Source: Auanema rhodensis (Eukaryota > Nematoda > Chromadorea > Rhabditida > Rhabditidae). Taken from it: 64,000 nucleotides of DNA. The notes below the pieces were generated by a model. The model did no database searches, was not told the DNA's origin, and saw nothing but the letters and a program-made list of their open reading frames with translations. How positions within the stretch are numbered: position 1 is the first letter of the stretch; every line of letters begins with the position of its first letter. Both the position numbers and the translations under genes were made by a program. Below are positions 23,867-37,555 of the stretch, one piece after another. The stretch is taken from NCBI GenBank assembly GCA_964057225.1, contig OZ059895.1:22702688-22766687 (forward strand). The letters are read 5' to 3'.

Positions 23867-25270
23867 GTTGAGTGTACATGGAAACTCAACATACACTAAT
23901 GCATCATTTTTCAAACGATCATAACTAATTTTTGTATTAAGCGTTTCTCAATGTAGTATAGTGCATTCGATGCGGATTTTTAAGCTGCGTCGATCTGTGT
24001 TATCAGATTTGCGCTAGCTTAAAAATGCACCGAGATATCAACTGATATAAGTTCACACTTATATCCTCGATTTTCACCCTGAAGAATTAATTTTTTCGTT
24101 GAATAACAATGTCCATCGTCTTTGCCTTGAAAAAAGAAATCTAAAAACATCTACTTTTTGCTAAATTATTTTGAAATTTTTCGAAAAAATTTTTGTCAAA
24201 ATGTTTTTAGAAGCAATGTTGAGTGTACATGGAAACTCAACATACACTAATGCATCATTTTTCAAACGATCATAACTAATTTTTGTATTAAGCGTTTCTC
24301 AATGTAGTATAGTGCATTCGATGCGGATTTTTAAGCTGCAATGATCTGTGTTATCAGATTTGCGCTAGCTTAAAAATGCACCGAGATATCAACTGATATA
24401 AGTTCACACTTATATCCTCGATTTTCACCCTGAAGAATTAATTTTTTCGTTGAATAACAATGTCCATCGTCTTTGCCTTGAAAAAAGAAATCTAAAAACA
24501 TCTACTTTTTGCTAAATTATTTTGAAATTTTTCGAAAAAATTTTTGTCAAAATGTTTTTGGAAGCAATGTTGAGTGTACATGGAAACTCAACATACACTA
24601 ATGCATCATTTTTCAAACGATCATAACTAATTTTTGTATTAAGCGTTTCTCAATGTAGTATAGTGCATTCGATGCGGATTTTTAAGCTGCGTCGATCTGT
24701 GTTATCAGATTTGCGCTAGCTTAAAAATGCACCGAGATATCAACTGATATAAGTTCACACTTATATCCTCGATTTTCACCCTGAAGAATTAATTTTTTCG
24801 TTGAATAACAATGTCCATCGTCTTTGCCTTGAAAAAACAAATCTAAAAACATCTACTTTTTGCTAAATTATTTTGAAATTTTTCGAAAAAATTTTTGTCA
24901 AAATGTTTTTGGAAGCAATGTTGAGTGTACATGGAAACTCAACATACACTAATGCATCATTTTTCAAACGATCATAACTAATTTTTGTATTAAGCGTTTC
25001 TCAATGTAGTATAGTGCATTCGATGCGGATTTTTAAGCTGCGTCGATCTGTGTTATCAGATTTGCGCTAGCTTAAAAATGCACCGAGATATCAACTGATA
25101 TAAGTTCACACTTATATCCTCGATTTTCACCCTGAAGAATTAATTTTTTCGTTGAATAACAATGTTCATCGTCTTTGCCTTGAAAAAAGGAATCTAAAAA
25201 CATCTACTTTTTGCTACATTATTTTGAAATTTTTCGAAAAAATTTTTGTCAAAATGTTTTTGGAAGCAAT
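23867..25270 (+). repeat. Y-G-Z-C2 block
   Basis: Monomers at 23867 (GTCGA, A184, GA, ttagaagc), 24218 (G), 24569 (Z: GTCGA, G133, CA) and 24920 (C2: T247, GG, private gctacatt). Z-C2-D at 24569-25621 is repeated at 30185-31237, so the two seven-mer copies in between are bracketed by the same trimer. Confidence 0.75.
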
Positions 25271-28200
25271 GTTGAGTGTACATGGAAACTCAACATACAC
25301 TAATGCATCATTTTTCAAACGATCATAACTAATTTTTGTATTAAGCGTTTCTCAATGTAGTATAGTGCATTCGATGCGGATTTTTAAGCTGCGTCGATCT
25401 GTGTTATCAGATTTGCGCTAGCTTAAAAATGCACCGAGATATCAACTGATATAAGTTCACACTTATATCCTCGATTTTCACCCTGAAGAATTAATTTTTT
25501 CGTTGAATAACATCGTCCATCGTCTTTGCCTTAAAAAAAGGAATCTAAAAACATCTACTTTTTGCTAAATTATCTTGAAATTTTTTGAAAAAATTTTTGT
25601 CAAAATGTTTTTGGAAGCAATGTTGAGTGTACATGGAAACTCAACATACACTAATGCATCATTTTTCAAACGATCATAACTAATTTTTGTATTGAGCGTT
25701 TCTCAATGTAGTATAGTGCATTCGATGCGGATTTTTAAGCTGCGTCGATCTGTTTTATCAGATTTGCGCTAGCTTAAAAATGCACCGAGATATCAACTGA
25801 TATAAGTTCACACATATATCCTCGATTTTCACCCTGAAGAATTAATTTTTTCGTTGAATAACAATGTCCATCGTCTTTGCCTTGAAAAAAGAAATCTAAA
25901 AACATCTACTTTTTGCTAAATTATTTTGAAATTTTTCGAAAAAATTTTTGTCAAAATGTTTTTGGAAGCAATGTTGAGTGTACATGGAAACTCAACATAC
26001 ACTAATGCATCATTTTTCAAACGATCATAACTAATTTTTGTATTAAGCGTTTCTCAATGTAGTATAGTGCATTCGATGCAGATTTTTAAGCTGCGTCGAT
26101 CTGTGTTATCAGATTTGCGCTAGCTTAAAAATGCACCGAGATATCAACTGATATAAGTTCACACTTATATCCTCGATTTTCACCCTGAAGAATTAATTTT
26201 TTCGTTGAATAACAATGTCCATCGTCTTTGCCTTGAAAAAAGGAATCTAAAAACATCTACTTTTTGCTAAATTATTTTGAAATTTTTCGAAAAAATTTTT
26301 GTCAAAATGTTTTTGGAAGCAATGTTGAGTGTACATGGAAACTCAACATACACTAATGCATCATTTTTCAAACGATCATAACTAATTTTTGTATTAAGCG
26401 TTTCTCAATGTAGTATAGTGCATTCGATGCGGATTTTTAAGCTGCGTCGATCTGTGTTATCAGATTTGCGCTAGCTTAAAAATGCACCGAGATATCAACT
26501 GATATAAGTTCACACTTATATCCTCGATTTTCACCCTGAAGAATTAATTTTTTCGTTGAATAACATCGTCCATCGTCTTTGCCTTAAAAAAAGGAATCTA
26601 AAAACATCTACTTTTTGCTAAATTATCTTGAAATTTTTTGAAAAAATTTTTGTCAAAATGTTTTTGGAAGCAATGTTGAGTGTACATGGAAACTCAACAT
26701 ACACTAATGCATCATTTTTCAAACGATCATAACTAATTTTTGTATTGAGCGTTTCTCAATGTAGTATAGTGCATTCGATGCGGATTTTTAAGCTGCGTCG
26801 ATCTGTTTTATCAGATTTGCGCTAGCTTAAAAATGCACCGAGATATCAACTGATATAAGTTCACACTTATATCCTCGATTTTCACCCTGAAGAATTAATT
26901 TTTTCGTTGAATAACAATGTCCATCGTCTTTGCCTTGAAAAAAGAAATCTAAAAACATCTACTTTTTGCTAAATTATTTTGAAATTTTTCGAAAAAATTT
27001 TTGTCAAAATGTTTTTAGAAGCAATGTTGAGTGTACATGGAAACTCAACATACACTAATGCATCATTTTTCAAACGATCATAACTAATTTTTGTATTAAG
27101 CGTTTCTCAATGTAGTATAGTGCATTCGATGCGGATTTTTAAGCTGCAATGATCTGTGTTATCAGATTTGCGCTAGCTTAAAAATGCACCGAGATATCAA
27201 CTGATATAAGTTCACACTTATATCCTCGATTTTCACCCTGAAGAATTAATTTTTTCGTTGAATAACAATGTCCATCGTCTTTGCCTTGAAAAAAGAAATC
27301 TAAAAACATCTACTTTTTGCTAAATTATTTTGAAATTTTTCGAAAAAATTTTTGTCAAAATGTTTTTGGAAGCAATGTTGAGTGTACATGGAAACTCAAC
27401 ATACACTAATGCATCATTTTTCAAACGATCATAACTAATTTTTGTATTAAGCGTTTCTCAATGTAGTATAGTGCATTCGATGCAGATTTTTAAGCTGCGT
27501 CGATCTGTGTTATCAGATTTGCGCTAGCTTAAAAATGCACCGAGATATCAACTGATATATGTTCACACTTATATCCTCGATTTTCACCCTGAAGAATTAA
27601 TTTTTTCGTTGAATAACAATGTCCATCGTCTTTGCCTTGAAAAAAGAAATCTAAAAACATCTACTTTTTGCTAAATTATTTTGAAATTTTTCGAAAAAAT
27701 TTTTGTCAAAATGTTTTTGGAAGCAATGTTGAGTGTACATGGAAACTCAACATACACTAATGCATCATTTTTCAAACGATCATAACTAATTTTTGTATTA
27801 AGCGTTTCTCAATGTAGTATAGTGCATTCGATGCGGATTTTTAAGCTGCGTCGATCTGTGTTATCAGATTTGCGCTAGCTTAAAAATGCACCGAGATATC
27901 AACTGATATAAGTTCACACTTATATCCTCGATTTTCACCCTGAAGAATTAATTTTTTCGTTGAATAACATCGTCCATCGTCTTTGCCTTAAAAAAAGGAA
28001 TCTAAAAACATCTACTTTTTGCTAAATTATCTTGAAATTTTTTGAAAAAATTTTTGTCAAAATGTTTTTGGAAGCAATGTTGAGTGTACATGGAAACTCA
28101 ACATACACTAATGCATCATTTTTCAAACGATCATAACTAATTTTTGTATTGAGCGTTTCTCAATGTAGTATAGTGCATTCGATGCGGATTTTTAAGCTGC

Positions 28201-30184
28201 GTCGATCTGTTTTATCAGATTTGCGCTAGCTTAAAAATGCACCGAGATATCAACTGATATAAGTTCACACATATATCCTCGATTTTCACCCTGAAGAATT
28301 AATTTTTTCGTTGAATAACAATGTCCATCGTCTTTGCCTTGAAAAAAGAAATCTAAAAACATCTACTTTTTGCTAAATTATTTTGAAATTTTTCGAAAAA
28401 ATTTTTGTCAAAATGTTTTTGGAAGCAATGTTGAGTGTACATGGAAACTCAACATACACTAATGCATCATTTTTCAAACGATCATAACTAATTTTTGTAT
28501 TAAGCGTTTCTCAATGTAGTATAGTGCATTCGATGCAGATTTTTAAGCTGCGTCGATCTGTGTTATCAGATTTGCGCTAGCTTAAAAATGCACCGAGATA
28601 TCAACTGATATAAGTTCACACTTATATCCTCGATTTTCACCCTGAAGAATTAATTTTTTCGTTGAATAACAATGTCCATCGTCTTTGCCTTGAAAAAAGG
28701 AATCTAAAAACATCTACTTTTTGCTAAATTATTTTGAAATTTTTCGAAAAAATTTTTGTCAAAATGTTTTTGGAAGCAATGTTGAGTGTACATGGAAACT
28801 CAACATACACTAATGCATCATTTTTCAAACGATCATAACTAATTTTTGTATTAAGCGTTTCTCAATGTAGTATAGTGCATTCGATGCGGATTTTTAAGCT
28901 GCGTCGATCTGTGTTATCAGATTTGCGCTAGCTTAAAAATGCACCGAGATATCAACTGATATAAGTTCACACTTATATCCTCGATTTTCACCCTGAAGAA
29001 TTAATTTTTTCGTTGAATAACATCGTCCATCGTCTTTGCCTTAAAAAAAGGAATCTAAAAACATCTACTTTTTGCTAAATTATCTTGAAATTTTTTGAAA
29101 AAATTTTTGTCAAAATGTTTTTGGAAGCAATGTTGAGTGTACATGGAAACTCAACATACACTAATGCATCATTTTTCAAACGATCATAACTAATTTTTGT
29201 ATTGAGCGTTTCTCAATGTAGTATAGTGCATTCGATGCGGATTTTTAAGCTGCGTCGATCTGTTTTATCAGATTTGCGCTAGCTTAAAAATGCACCGAGA
29301 TATCAACTGATATAAGTTCACACTTATATCCTCGATTTTCACCCTGAAGAATTAATTTTTTCGTTGAATAACAATGTCCATCGTCTTTGCCTTGAAAAAA
29401 GAAATCTAAAAACATCTACTTTTTGCTAAATTATTTTGAAATTTTTCGAAAAAATTTTTGTCAAAATGTTTTTAGAAGCAATGTTGAGTGTACATGGAAA
29501 CTCAACATACACTAATGCATCATTTTTCAAACGATCATAACTAATTTTTGTATTAAGCGTTTCTCAATGTAGTATAGTGCATTCGATGCGGATTTTTAAG
29601 CTGCAATGATCTGTGTTATCAGATTTGCGCTAGCTTAAAAATGCACCGAGATATCAACTGATATAAGTTCACACTTATATCCTCGATTTTCACCCTGAAG
29701 AATTAATTTTTTCGTTGAATAACAATGTCCATCGTCTTTGCCTTGAAAAAAGAAATCTAAAAACATCTACTTTTTGCTAAATTATTTTGAAATTTTTCGA
29801 AAAAATTTTTGTCAAAATGTTTTTGGAAGCAATGTTGAGTGTACATGGAAACTCAACATACACTAATGCATCATTTTTCAAACGATCATAACTAATTTTT
29901 GTATTAAGCGTTTCTCAATGTAGTATAGTGCATTCGATGCAGATTTTTAAGCTGCGTCGATCTGTGTTATCAGATTTGCGCTAGCTTAAAAATGCACCGA
30001 GATATCAACTGATATATGTTCACACTTATATCCTCGATTTTCACCCTGAAGAATTAATTTTTTCGTTGAATAACAATGTCCATCGTCTTTGCCTTGAAAA
30101 AAGAAATCTAAAAACATCTACTTTTTGCTAAATTATTTTGAAATTTTTCGAAAAAATTTTTGTCAAAATGTTTTTGGAAGCAAT
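25271..30184 (+). repeat. Seven-monomer HOR, 2457 bp, two tandem copies
   Basis: Copy 1 is 25271-27727 and copy 2 is 27728-30184, each 7 x 351 bp. The order is D, A'', P, D, A'', G, P'. A'' has G73, T133 and GA. P has A108, A184 and GG. P' has A108, T184 and GA. The first A'' of each copy (25622 and 28079) shares the rare cacatatatcc, and the second A'' (26675 and 29132) shares ttagaagc, which proves the register. Within the unit, D-A''-P and D-A''-G-P' are a trimer and a tetramer of common origin. Confidence 0.92.
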
Positions 30185-31237
30185 GTTGAGTGTACATGGA
30201 AACTCAACATACACTAATGCATCATTTTTCAAACGATCATAACTAATTTTTGTATTAAGCGTTTCTCAATGTAGTATAGTGCATTCGATGCGGATTTTTA
30301 AGCTGCGTCGATCTGTGTTATCAGATTTGCGCTAGCTTAAAAATGCACCGAGATATCAACTGATATAAGTTCACACTTATATCCTCGATTTTCACCCTGA
30401 AGAATTAATTTTTTCGTTGAATAACAATGTCCATCGTCTTTGCCTTAAAAAAACAAATCTAAAAACATCTACTTTTTGCTAAATTATTTTGAAATTTTTC
30501 GAAAAAATTTTTGTCAAAATGTTTTTGGAAGCAATGTTGAGTGTACATGGAAACTCAACATACACTAATGCATCATTTTTCAAACGATCATAACTAATTT
30601 TTGTATTAAGCGTTTCTCAATGTAGTATAGTGCATTCGATGCGGATTTTTAAGCTGCGTCGATCTGTGTTATCAGATTTGCGCTAGCTTAAAAATGCACC
30701 GAGATATCAACTGATATAAGTTCACACTTATATCCTCGATTTTCACCCTGAAGAATTAATTTTTTCGTTGAATAACAATGTTCATCGTCTTTGCCTTGAA
30801 AAAAGGAATCTAAAAACATCTACTTTTTGCTAAATTATTTTGAAATTTTTCGAAAAAATTTTTGTCAAAATGTTTTTGGAAGCAATGTTGAGTGTACATG
30901 GAAACTCAACATACACTAATGCATCATTTTTCAAACGATCATAACTAATTTTTGTATTAAGCGTTTCTCAATGTAGTATAGTGCATTCGATGCGGATTTT
31001 TAAGCTGCGTCGATCTGTGTTATCAGATTTGCGCTAGCTTAAAAATGCACCGAGATATCAACTGATATAAGTTCACACTTATATCCTCGATTTTCACCCT
31101 GAAGAATTAATTTTTTCGTTGAATAACATCGTCCATCGTCTTTGCCTTAAAAAAAGGAATCTAAAAACATCTACTTTTTGCTAAATTATCTTGAAATTTT
31201 TTGAAAAAATTTTTGTCAAAATGTTTTTGGAAGCAAT
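30185..31237 (+). repeat. Z-C2-D trimer, second copy
   Basis: Monomers at 30185, 30536 and 30887 match the order at 24569-25621. The first member has A263 with CA at 270-271 (ttaaaaaaacaaat), a combination I saw nowhere else, which suggests a small exchange with a D-type copy. Confidence 0.8.
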
Positions 31238-34200
31238 GTTGAGTGTACATGGAAACTCAACATACACTAATGCATCATTTTTCAAACGATCATAACTAAT
31301 TTTTGTATTGAGCGTTTCTCAATGTAGTATAGTGCATTCGATGCGGATTTTTAAGCTGCGTCGATCTGTTTTATCAGATTTGCGCTAGCTTAAAAATGCA
31401 CCGAGATATCAACTGATATAAGTTCACACTTATATCCTCGATTTTCACCCTGAAGAATTAATTTTTTCGTTGAATAACAATGTCCATCGTCTTTGCCTTG
31501 AAAAAACAAATCTAAAAACATCTACTTTTTGCTAAATTATTTTGAAATTTTTCGAAAAAATTTTTGTCAAAATGTTTTTGGAAGCAATGTTGAGTGTACA
31601 GGGAAACTCAACATACACTAATGCATCATTTTTCAAACGATCATAACTAATTTTTGTATTAAGCGTTTCTCAATGTAGTATAGTGCATTCGATGCGGATT
31701 TTTAAGCTGCGTCGATCTGTTTTATCAGATTTGCGCTAGCTTAAAAATGCACCGAGATATCAACTGATATAAGTTCACACTTATATCCTCGATTTTCACC
31801 CTGAAGAATTAATTTTTTCGTTGAATAACAATGTCCATCGTCTTTGCCTTGAAAAAAGGAATCTAAAAACATCTACTTTTTGCTAAATTATTTTGAAATT
31901 TTTCGAAAAAATTTTTGTCAAAATGTTTTTGGAAGCAATGTTGAGTGTACATGGAAACTCAACATACACTAATGCATCATTTTTCAAACGATCATAACTA
32001 ATTTTCGTATTAAGCGTTTCTCAATGTAGTATAGTGCATTCGATGCGAATTTTTAAGCTGCGTCGATCTGTATTATCAGATTTGCGCTAGCTTAAAAATG
32101 CACCGAGATATCAACTGATATATGTTCACACTTATATCCTCGATTTTCACCCTGAAGAATTAATTTTTTTGTTGAATAACAATGTCCATCGTCTTTGCCT
32201 TGAAAAAAGGAATCTAAAAACATCTACTTTTTGCTAAATTATTTTGAAATTTTTCGAAAAAATTTTTGTCAAAATGTTTTTGGAAGCAATGTTGAGTGTA
32301 CATGGAAACTCAACATACACTAATGCATCATTTTTCAAACGATCATAACTAATTTTTGTATTAAGCGTTTCTCAATGTAGTATAGTGCATTCGATGCGGA
32401 TTTTTAAGCTGCAATGATCTGTGTTATCAGATTTGCGCTAGCTTAAAAATGCACCGAGATATCAACTGATATATGTTCACACTTATATCCTCGATTTTCA
32501 CCCTGAAGAATTAATTTTTTCGTTGAATAACAATGTTCATCGTCTTTGCCTTGAAAAAAGGAATCTAAAAACATCTACTTTTTGCTAAATTATTTTGAAA
32601 TTTTTCGAAAAAACTTTTGTCAAAATGTTTTTGGAAGCAATGTTGAGTGTACATGGAAACTCAACATACACTAATGCATCATTTTTCAAACGATCATAAC
32701 TAATTTTTGTATTAAGCGTTTCTCAATGTAGTATAGTGCATTCGATGCGGATTTTTAAGCTGCGTCGATCTGTGTTATCAGATTTGCGCTAGCTTAAAAA
32801 TGCACCGAGATATCAACTGATATAAGTTCACACTTATATCCTCGATTTTCACCCTGAAGAATTAATTTTTTCGTTGAATAACAATGTTCATCGTCTTTGC
32901 CTTGAAAAAAGGAATCTAAAAACATCTACTTTTTGCTAAATTATTCTGAAATTTTTCGAAAAAATTTTTGTCAAAATGTTTTTGGAAGCAATGTTGAGTG
33001 TACATGGAAACTCAACATACACTAATGCATCATTTTTCAAACGATCATAACTAATTTTTGTATTAAGCGTTTCTCAATGTAGTATAGTGCATTCGATGCG
33101 GATTTTTAAGCTGCGTCGATCTGTGTTATCAGATTTGCGCTAGCTTAAAAATGCACCGAGATATCAACTGATATAAGTTCACACTTATATCCTCGATTTT
33201 CACCCTGAAGAATTAATTTTTTCGTTGAATAACATCGTCCATCGTCTTTGCCTTAAAAAAAGGAATCTAAAAACATCTACTTTTTGCTAAATTATCTTGA
33301 AATTTTTTGAAAAAATTTTTGTCAAAATGTTTTTGGAAGCAATGTTGAGTGTACATGGAAACTCAACATACACTAATGCATCATTTTTCAAACGATCATA
33401 ACTAATTTTTGTATTGAGCGTTTCTCAATGTAGTATAGTGCATTCGATGCGGATTTTTAAGCTGCGTCGATCTGTTTTATCAGATTTGCGCTAGCTTAAA
33501 AATGCACCGAGATATCAACTGATATAAGTTCACACTTATATCCTCGATTTTCACCCTGAAGAATTAATTTTTTCGTTGAATAACAATGTCCATCGTCTTT
33601 GCCTTGAAAAAACAAATCTAAGAACATCTACTTTTTGCTAAATTATTTTGAAATTTTTCGAAAAAATTTTTGTCAAAATGTTTTTGGAAGCAATGTTGAG
33701 TGTACATGGAAACTCAACATACACTAATGCATCATTTTTCAAACGATCATAACTAATTTTTGTATTAAGCGTTTCTCAATGTAGTATAGTGCATTCGATG
33801 CGGATTTTTAAGCTGCGTCGATCTGTTTTATCAGATTTGCGCTAGCTTAAAAATGCACCGAGATATCAACTGATATAAGTTCACACTTATATCCTCGATT
33901 TTCACCCTGAAGAATTAGTTTTTTCGTTGAATAACAATGTCCATCGTCTTTGCCTTGAAAAAAGGAATCTAAAAACATCTACTTTTTGCTAAATTATTTT
34001 GAAATTTTTCGAAAAAATTTTTGTCAAAATGTTTTTGGAAGCAATGTTGAGTGTACATGGAAACTCAACATACACTAATGCATCATTTTTCAAACGATCA
34101 TAACTAATTTTTGTATTAAGCGTTTCTCAATGTAGTATAGTGCATTCGATGCGGATTTTTAAGCTGCGTCGATCTGTTTTATCAGATTTGCGCTAGCTTA

Positions 34201-34396
34201 AAAATGCACCGAGATATCAACTGATATAAGTTCACACTTATATCCTCGATTTTCACCCTGAAGAATTAGTTTTTTCGTTGAATAACAATGTCCATCGTCT
34301 TTGCCTTGAAAAAAGGAATCTAAAAACATCTACTTTTTGCTAAATTATTTTGAAATTTTTCGAAAAAATTTTTGTCAAAATGTTTTTGGAAGCAAT
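31238..34396 (+). repeat. A-B-E-(G)-C-D-A-B-B block
   Basis: Monomers at 31238, 31589, 31940, 32291, 32642, 32993, 33344, 33695 and 34046 use the classes of the far left of the window. Private changes include gtacaggg (31589), gcgaat, gtatta and tttttttgttg in E (31940), and ctaagaac (33344). The G-like member at 32291 combines AATGA and T184 with T247 and C324. The last two B monomers share attagtt and appear identical, a recent single-monomer duplication. Confidence 0.8.
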
Positions 34397-35449
34397 GTTG
34401 AGTGTACATGGAAACTCAACATACACTAATGCATCATTTTTCAAACGATCATAACTAATTTTTGTATTAAGCGTTTCTCAATGTAGTATAGTGCATTCGA
34501 TGCGGATTTTTAAGCTGCGTCGTTCTGTGTTATCAGATTTGCGCTAGCTTAAAAATGCACCGAGATATCAACTGATATAAGTTCACACTTATATCCTCGA
34601 TTTTCACCCTGAAGAATTAATTTTTTCGTTGAATAACAATGTCCATCGTCTTTGCCTTGAAAAAAGAAATCTAAAAACATCTACTTTTTGCTAAATTATT
34701 TTGAAATTTTTCGAAAAAATTTTTGTCAAAATGTTTTTAGAAGCAATGTTGAGTGTACATGGAAACTCAACATACACTAATGCATCATTTTTCAAACGAT
34801 CATAACTAATTTTTGTATTAAGCGTTTCTCAATGTAGTATAGTGCATTCGATGCGGATTTTTAAGCTGCAATGATCTGTGTTATCAGATTTGCGCTAGCT
34901 TAAAAATGCACCGAGATATCAACTGATATAAGTTCACACTTATATCCTCGATTTTCACCCTGAAGAATTAATTTTTTCGTTGAATAACAATGTCCATCGT
35001 CTTTGCCTTGAAAAAAGAAATCTAAAAACATCTACTTTTTGCTAAATTATTTTGAAATTTTTCGAAAAAATTTTTGTCAAAATGTTTTTGGAAGCAATGT
35101 TGAGTGTACATGGAAACTCAACATACACTAATGCATCATTTTTCAAACGATCATAACTAATTTTTGTATTAAGCGTTTCTCAATGTAGTATAGTGCTTTC
35201 GATGCAGATTTTTAAGCTGCGTCGATCTGTGTTATCAGATTTGCGCTAGCTTAAAAATGCACCGAGATATCAACTGATATATGTTCACACTTATATCCTC
35301 GATTTTCACCCTGAAGAATTAATTTTTTCGTTGAATAACAATGTCCATCGTCTTTGCCTTGAAAAAAGGAATCTAAAAACATCTACTTTTTGCTAAATTA
35401 TTTTGAAATTTTTCGAAAAAATTTTTGTCAAAATGTTTTTGGAAGCAAT
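34397..35449 (+). repeat. F'-G-P' trimer
   Basis: Monomers at 34397 (GTCGT, GA, ttagaagc), 34748 (AATGA, GA) and 35099 (A108, T184, GG, private gtgctttcg). F' differs from the F of the 16-22 kb block by keeping C348. The F'-G pair recurs at 43528 and 48092. Confidence 0.78.
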
Positions 35450-36853
35450 GTTGAGTGTACATGGAAACTCAACATACACTAATGCATCATTTTTCAAACG
35501 ATCATAACTAATTTTTGTATTAAGCGTTTCTCAATGTAGTATAGTGCATTCGATGCGGATTTTTAAGCTGCGTCGATCTGTGTTATCAGATTTGCGCTAG
35601 CTTAAAAATGCACCGAGATATCAACTGATATAAGTTCACACTTATATCCTCGATTTTCACCCTGAAGAATTAATTTTTTCGTTGAATAACAATGTTCATC
35701 GTCTTTGCCTTGAAAAAAGGAATCTAAAAACATCTACTTTTTGCTAAATTATTTTGAAATTTTTCGAAAAAATTTTTGTCAAAATGTTTTTGGAAGCAAT
35801 GTTGAGTGTACATGGAAACTCAACATACACTAATGCATCATTTTTCAAACGATCATAACTAATTTTTGTATTAAGCGTTTCTCAATGTAGTATAGTGCAT
35901 TCGATGCGGATTTTTAAGCTGCGTCGATCTGTGTTATCAGATTTGCGCTAGCTTAAAAATGCACCGAGATATCAACTGATATAAGTTCACACTTATATCC
36001 TCGATTTTCACCCTGAAGAATTAATTTTTTCGTTGAATAACAATGTCCATCGTCTTTGCCTTGAAAAAAGAAATCTAAAAACATCTACTTTTTGCTAAAT
36101 TATTTTGAAATTTTTCGAAAAAATTTTTGTCAAAATGTTTTTGGAAGCAATGTTGAGTGTACATGGAAACTCAACATACACTAATGCATCATTTTTCAAA
36201 CGATCATAACTAATTTTTGTATTAAGCGTTTCTCAATGTAGTATAGTGCATTCGATGCGGATTTTTAAGCTGCGTCGATCTGTGTTATCAGATTTGCGCT
36301 AGCTTAAAAATGCACCGAGATATCAACTGATATAAGTTCACACTTATATCCTCGATTTTCACCCTGAAGAATTAATTTTTTCGTTGAATAACAATGTTCA
36401 TCGTCTTTGCCTTGAAAAAAGGAATCTAAAAACATCTACTTTTTGCTAAATTATTTTGAAATTTTTCGAAAAAATTTTTGTCAAAATGTTTTTGGAAGCA
36501 ATGTTGAGTGTACATGGAAACTCAACATACACTAATGCATCATTTTTCAAACGATCATAACTAATTTTTGTATTAAGCGTTTCTCAATGTAGTATAGTGC
36601 ATTCGATGCGGATTTTTAAGCTGCGTCGATCTGTGTTATCAGATTTGCGCTAGCTTAAAAATGCACCGAGATATCAACTGATATAAGTTCACACTTATAT
36701 CCTCGATTTTCACCCTGAAGAATTAATTTTTTCGTTGAATAACAATGTCCATCGTCTTTGCCTTGAAAAAAGAAATCTAAAAACATCTACTTTTTGCTAA
36801 ATTATTTTGAAATTTTTCGAAAAAATTTTTGTCAAAATGTTTTTGGAAGCAAT
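35450..36853 (+). repeat. Two 702-bp dimers C2-Y
   Basis: Monomers at 35450 and 36152 are C2 (GTCGA, A184, T247, GG). Those at 35801 and 36503 are Y (C247, GA). The two dimers look identical, which indicates a recent two-monomer duplication. Confidence 0.85.
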
Positions 36854-37555
36854 GTTGAGTGTACATGGAAACTCAACATACACTAATGCATCATTTTTCA
36901 AACGATCATAACTAATTTTTGTATTAAGCGTTTCTCAATGTAGTATAATGCATTCGATGCGGATTTTTAAGCTGCAATGATCTGTGTTATCAGATTTGCG
37001 CTAGCTTAAAAATGCACCGAGATATCAACTGATATATGTTCACACTTATCTCCTCGATTTTCACCCTGAAGAATTAATTTTTTCGTTGAATAACAATGTC
37101 CATCGTCTTTGCCTTGAAAAAAAGAATCTAAAAACATCTACTTTTTGCTAAATTATTTTGAAATTTTTCGAAAAAATTTTTGTCAAAATGTTTTTGGAAG
37201 CAATGTTGAGTGTACATGGAAACTCAACATACACTAATGCATCATTTTTCAAACGATCATAACTAATTTTTGTATTAAGCGTTTCTCAATGTAGTATAGT
37301 GCATTCGATGCGGATTTTTAAGCTGCGTCGATCTGTGTTATCAGATTTGCGCTAGCTTAAAAATGCACCGAGATATCAACTGATATATGTTCACACTTAT
37401 ATCCTCGATTTTCACCCTGAAGAATTAATTTTTTCGTTGAATAACAATGTCCATCGTCTTTGCCTTGAAAAAAGGAATCTAAAAACATCTACTTTTTGCT
37501 AAATTATTTTGAAATTTTTCGAAAAAATTTTTGTCAAAATGTTTTTGGAAGCAAT
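36854..37555 (+). repeat. Q and X monomers
   Basis: The monomer at 36854 is the first Q (AATGA, T184, cttatctcc, AG at 270-271, private tataatgc). The next at 37205 is X with C247. Q does not reappear until 57929, so this is an isolated copy or an older source of the right-end class. Confidence 0.75.
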
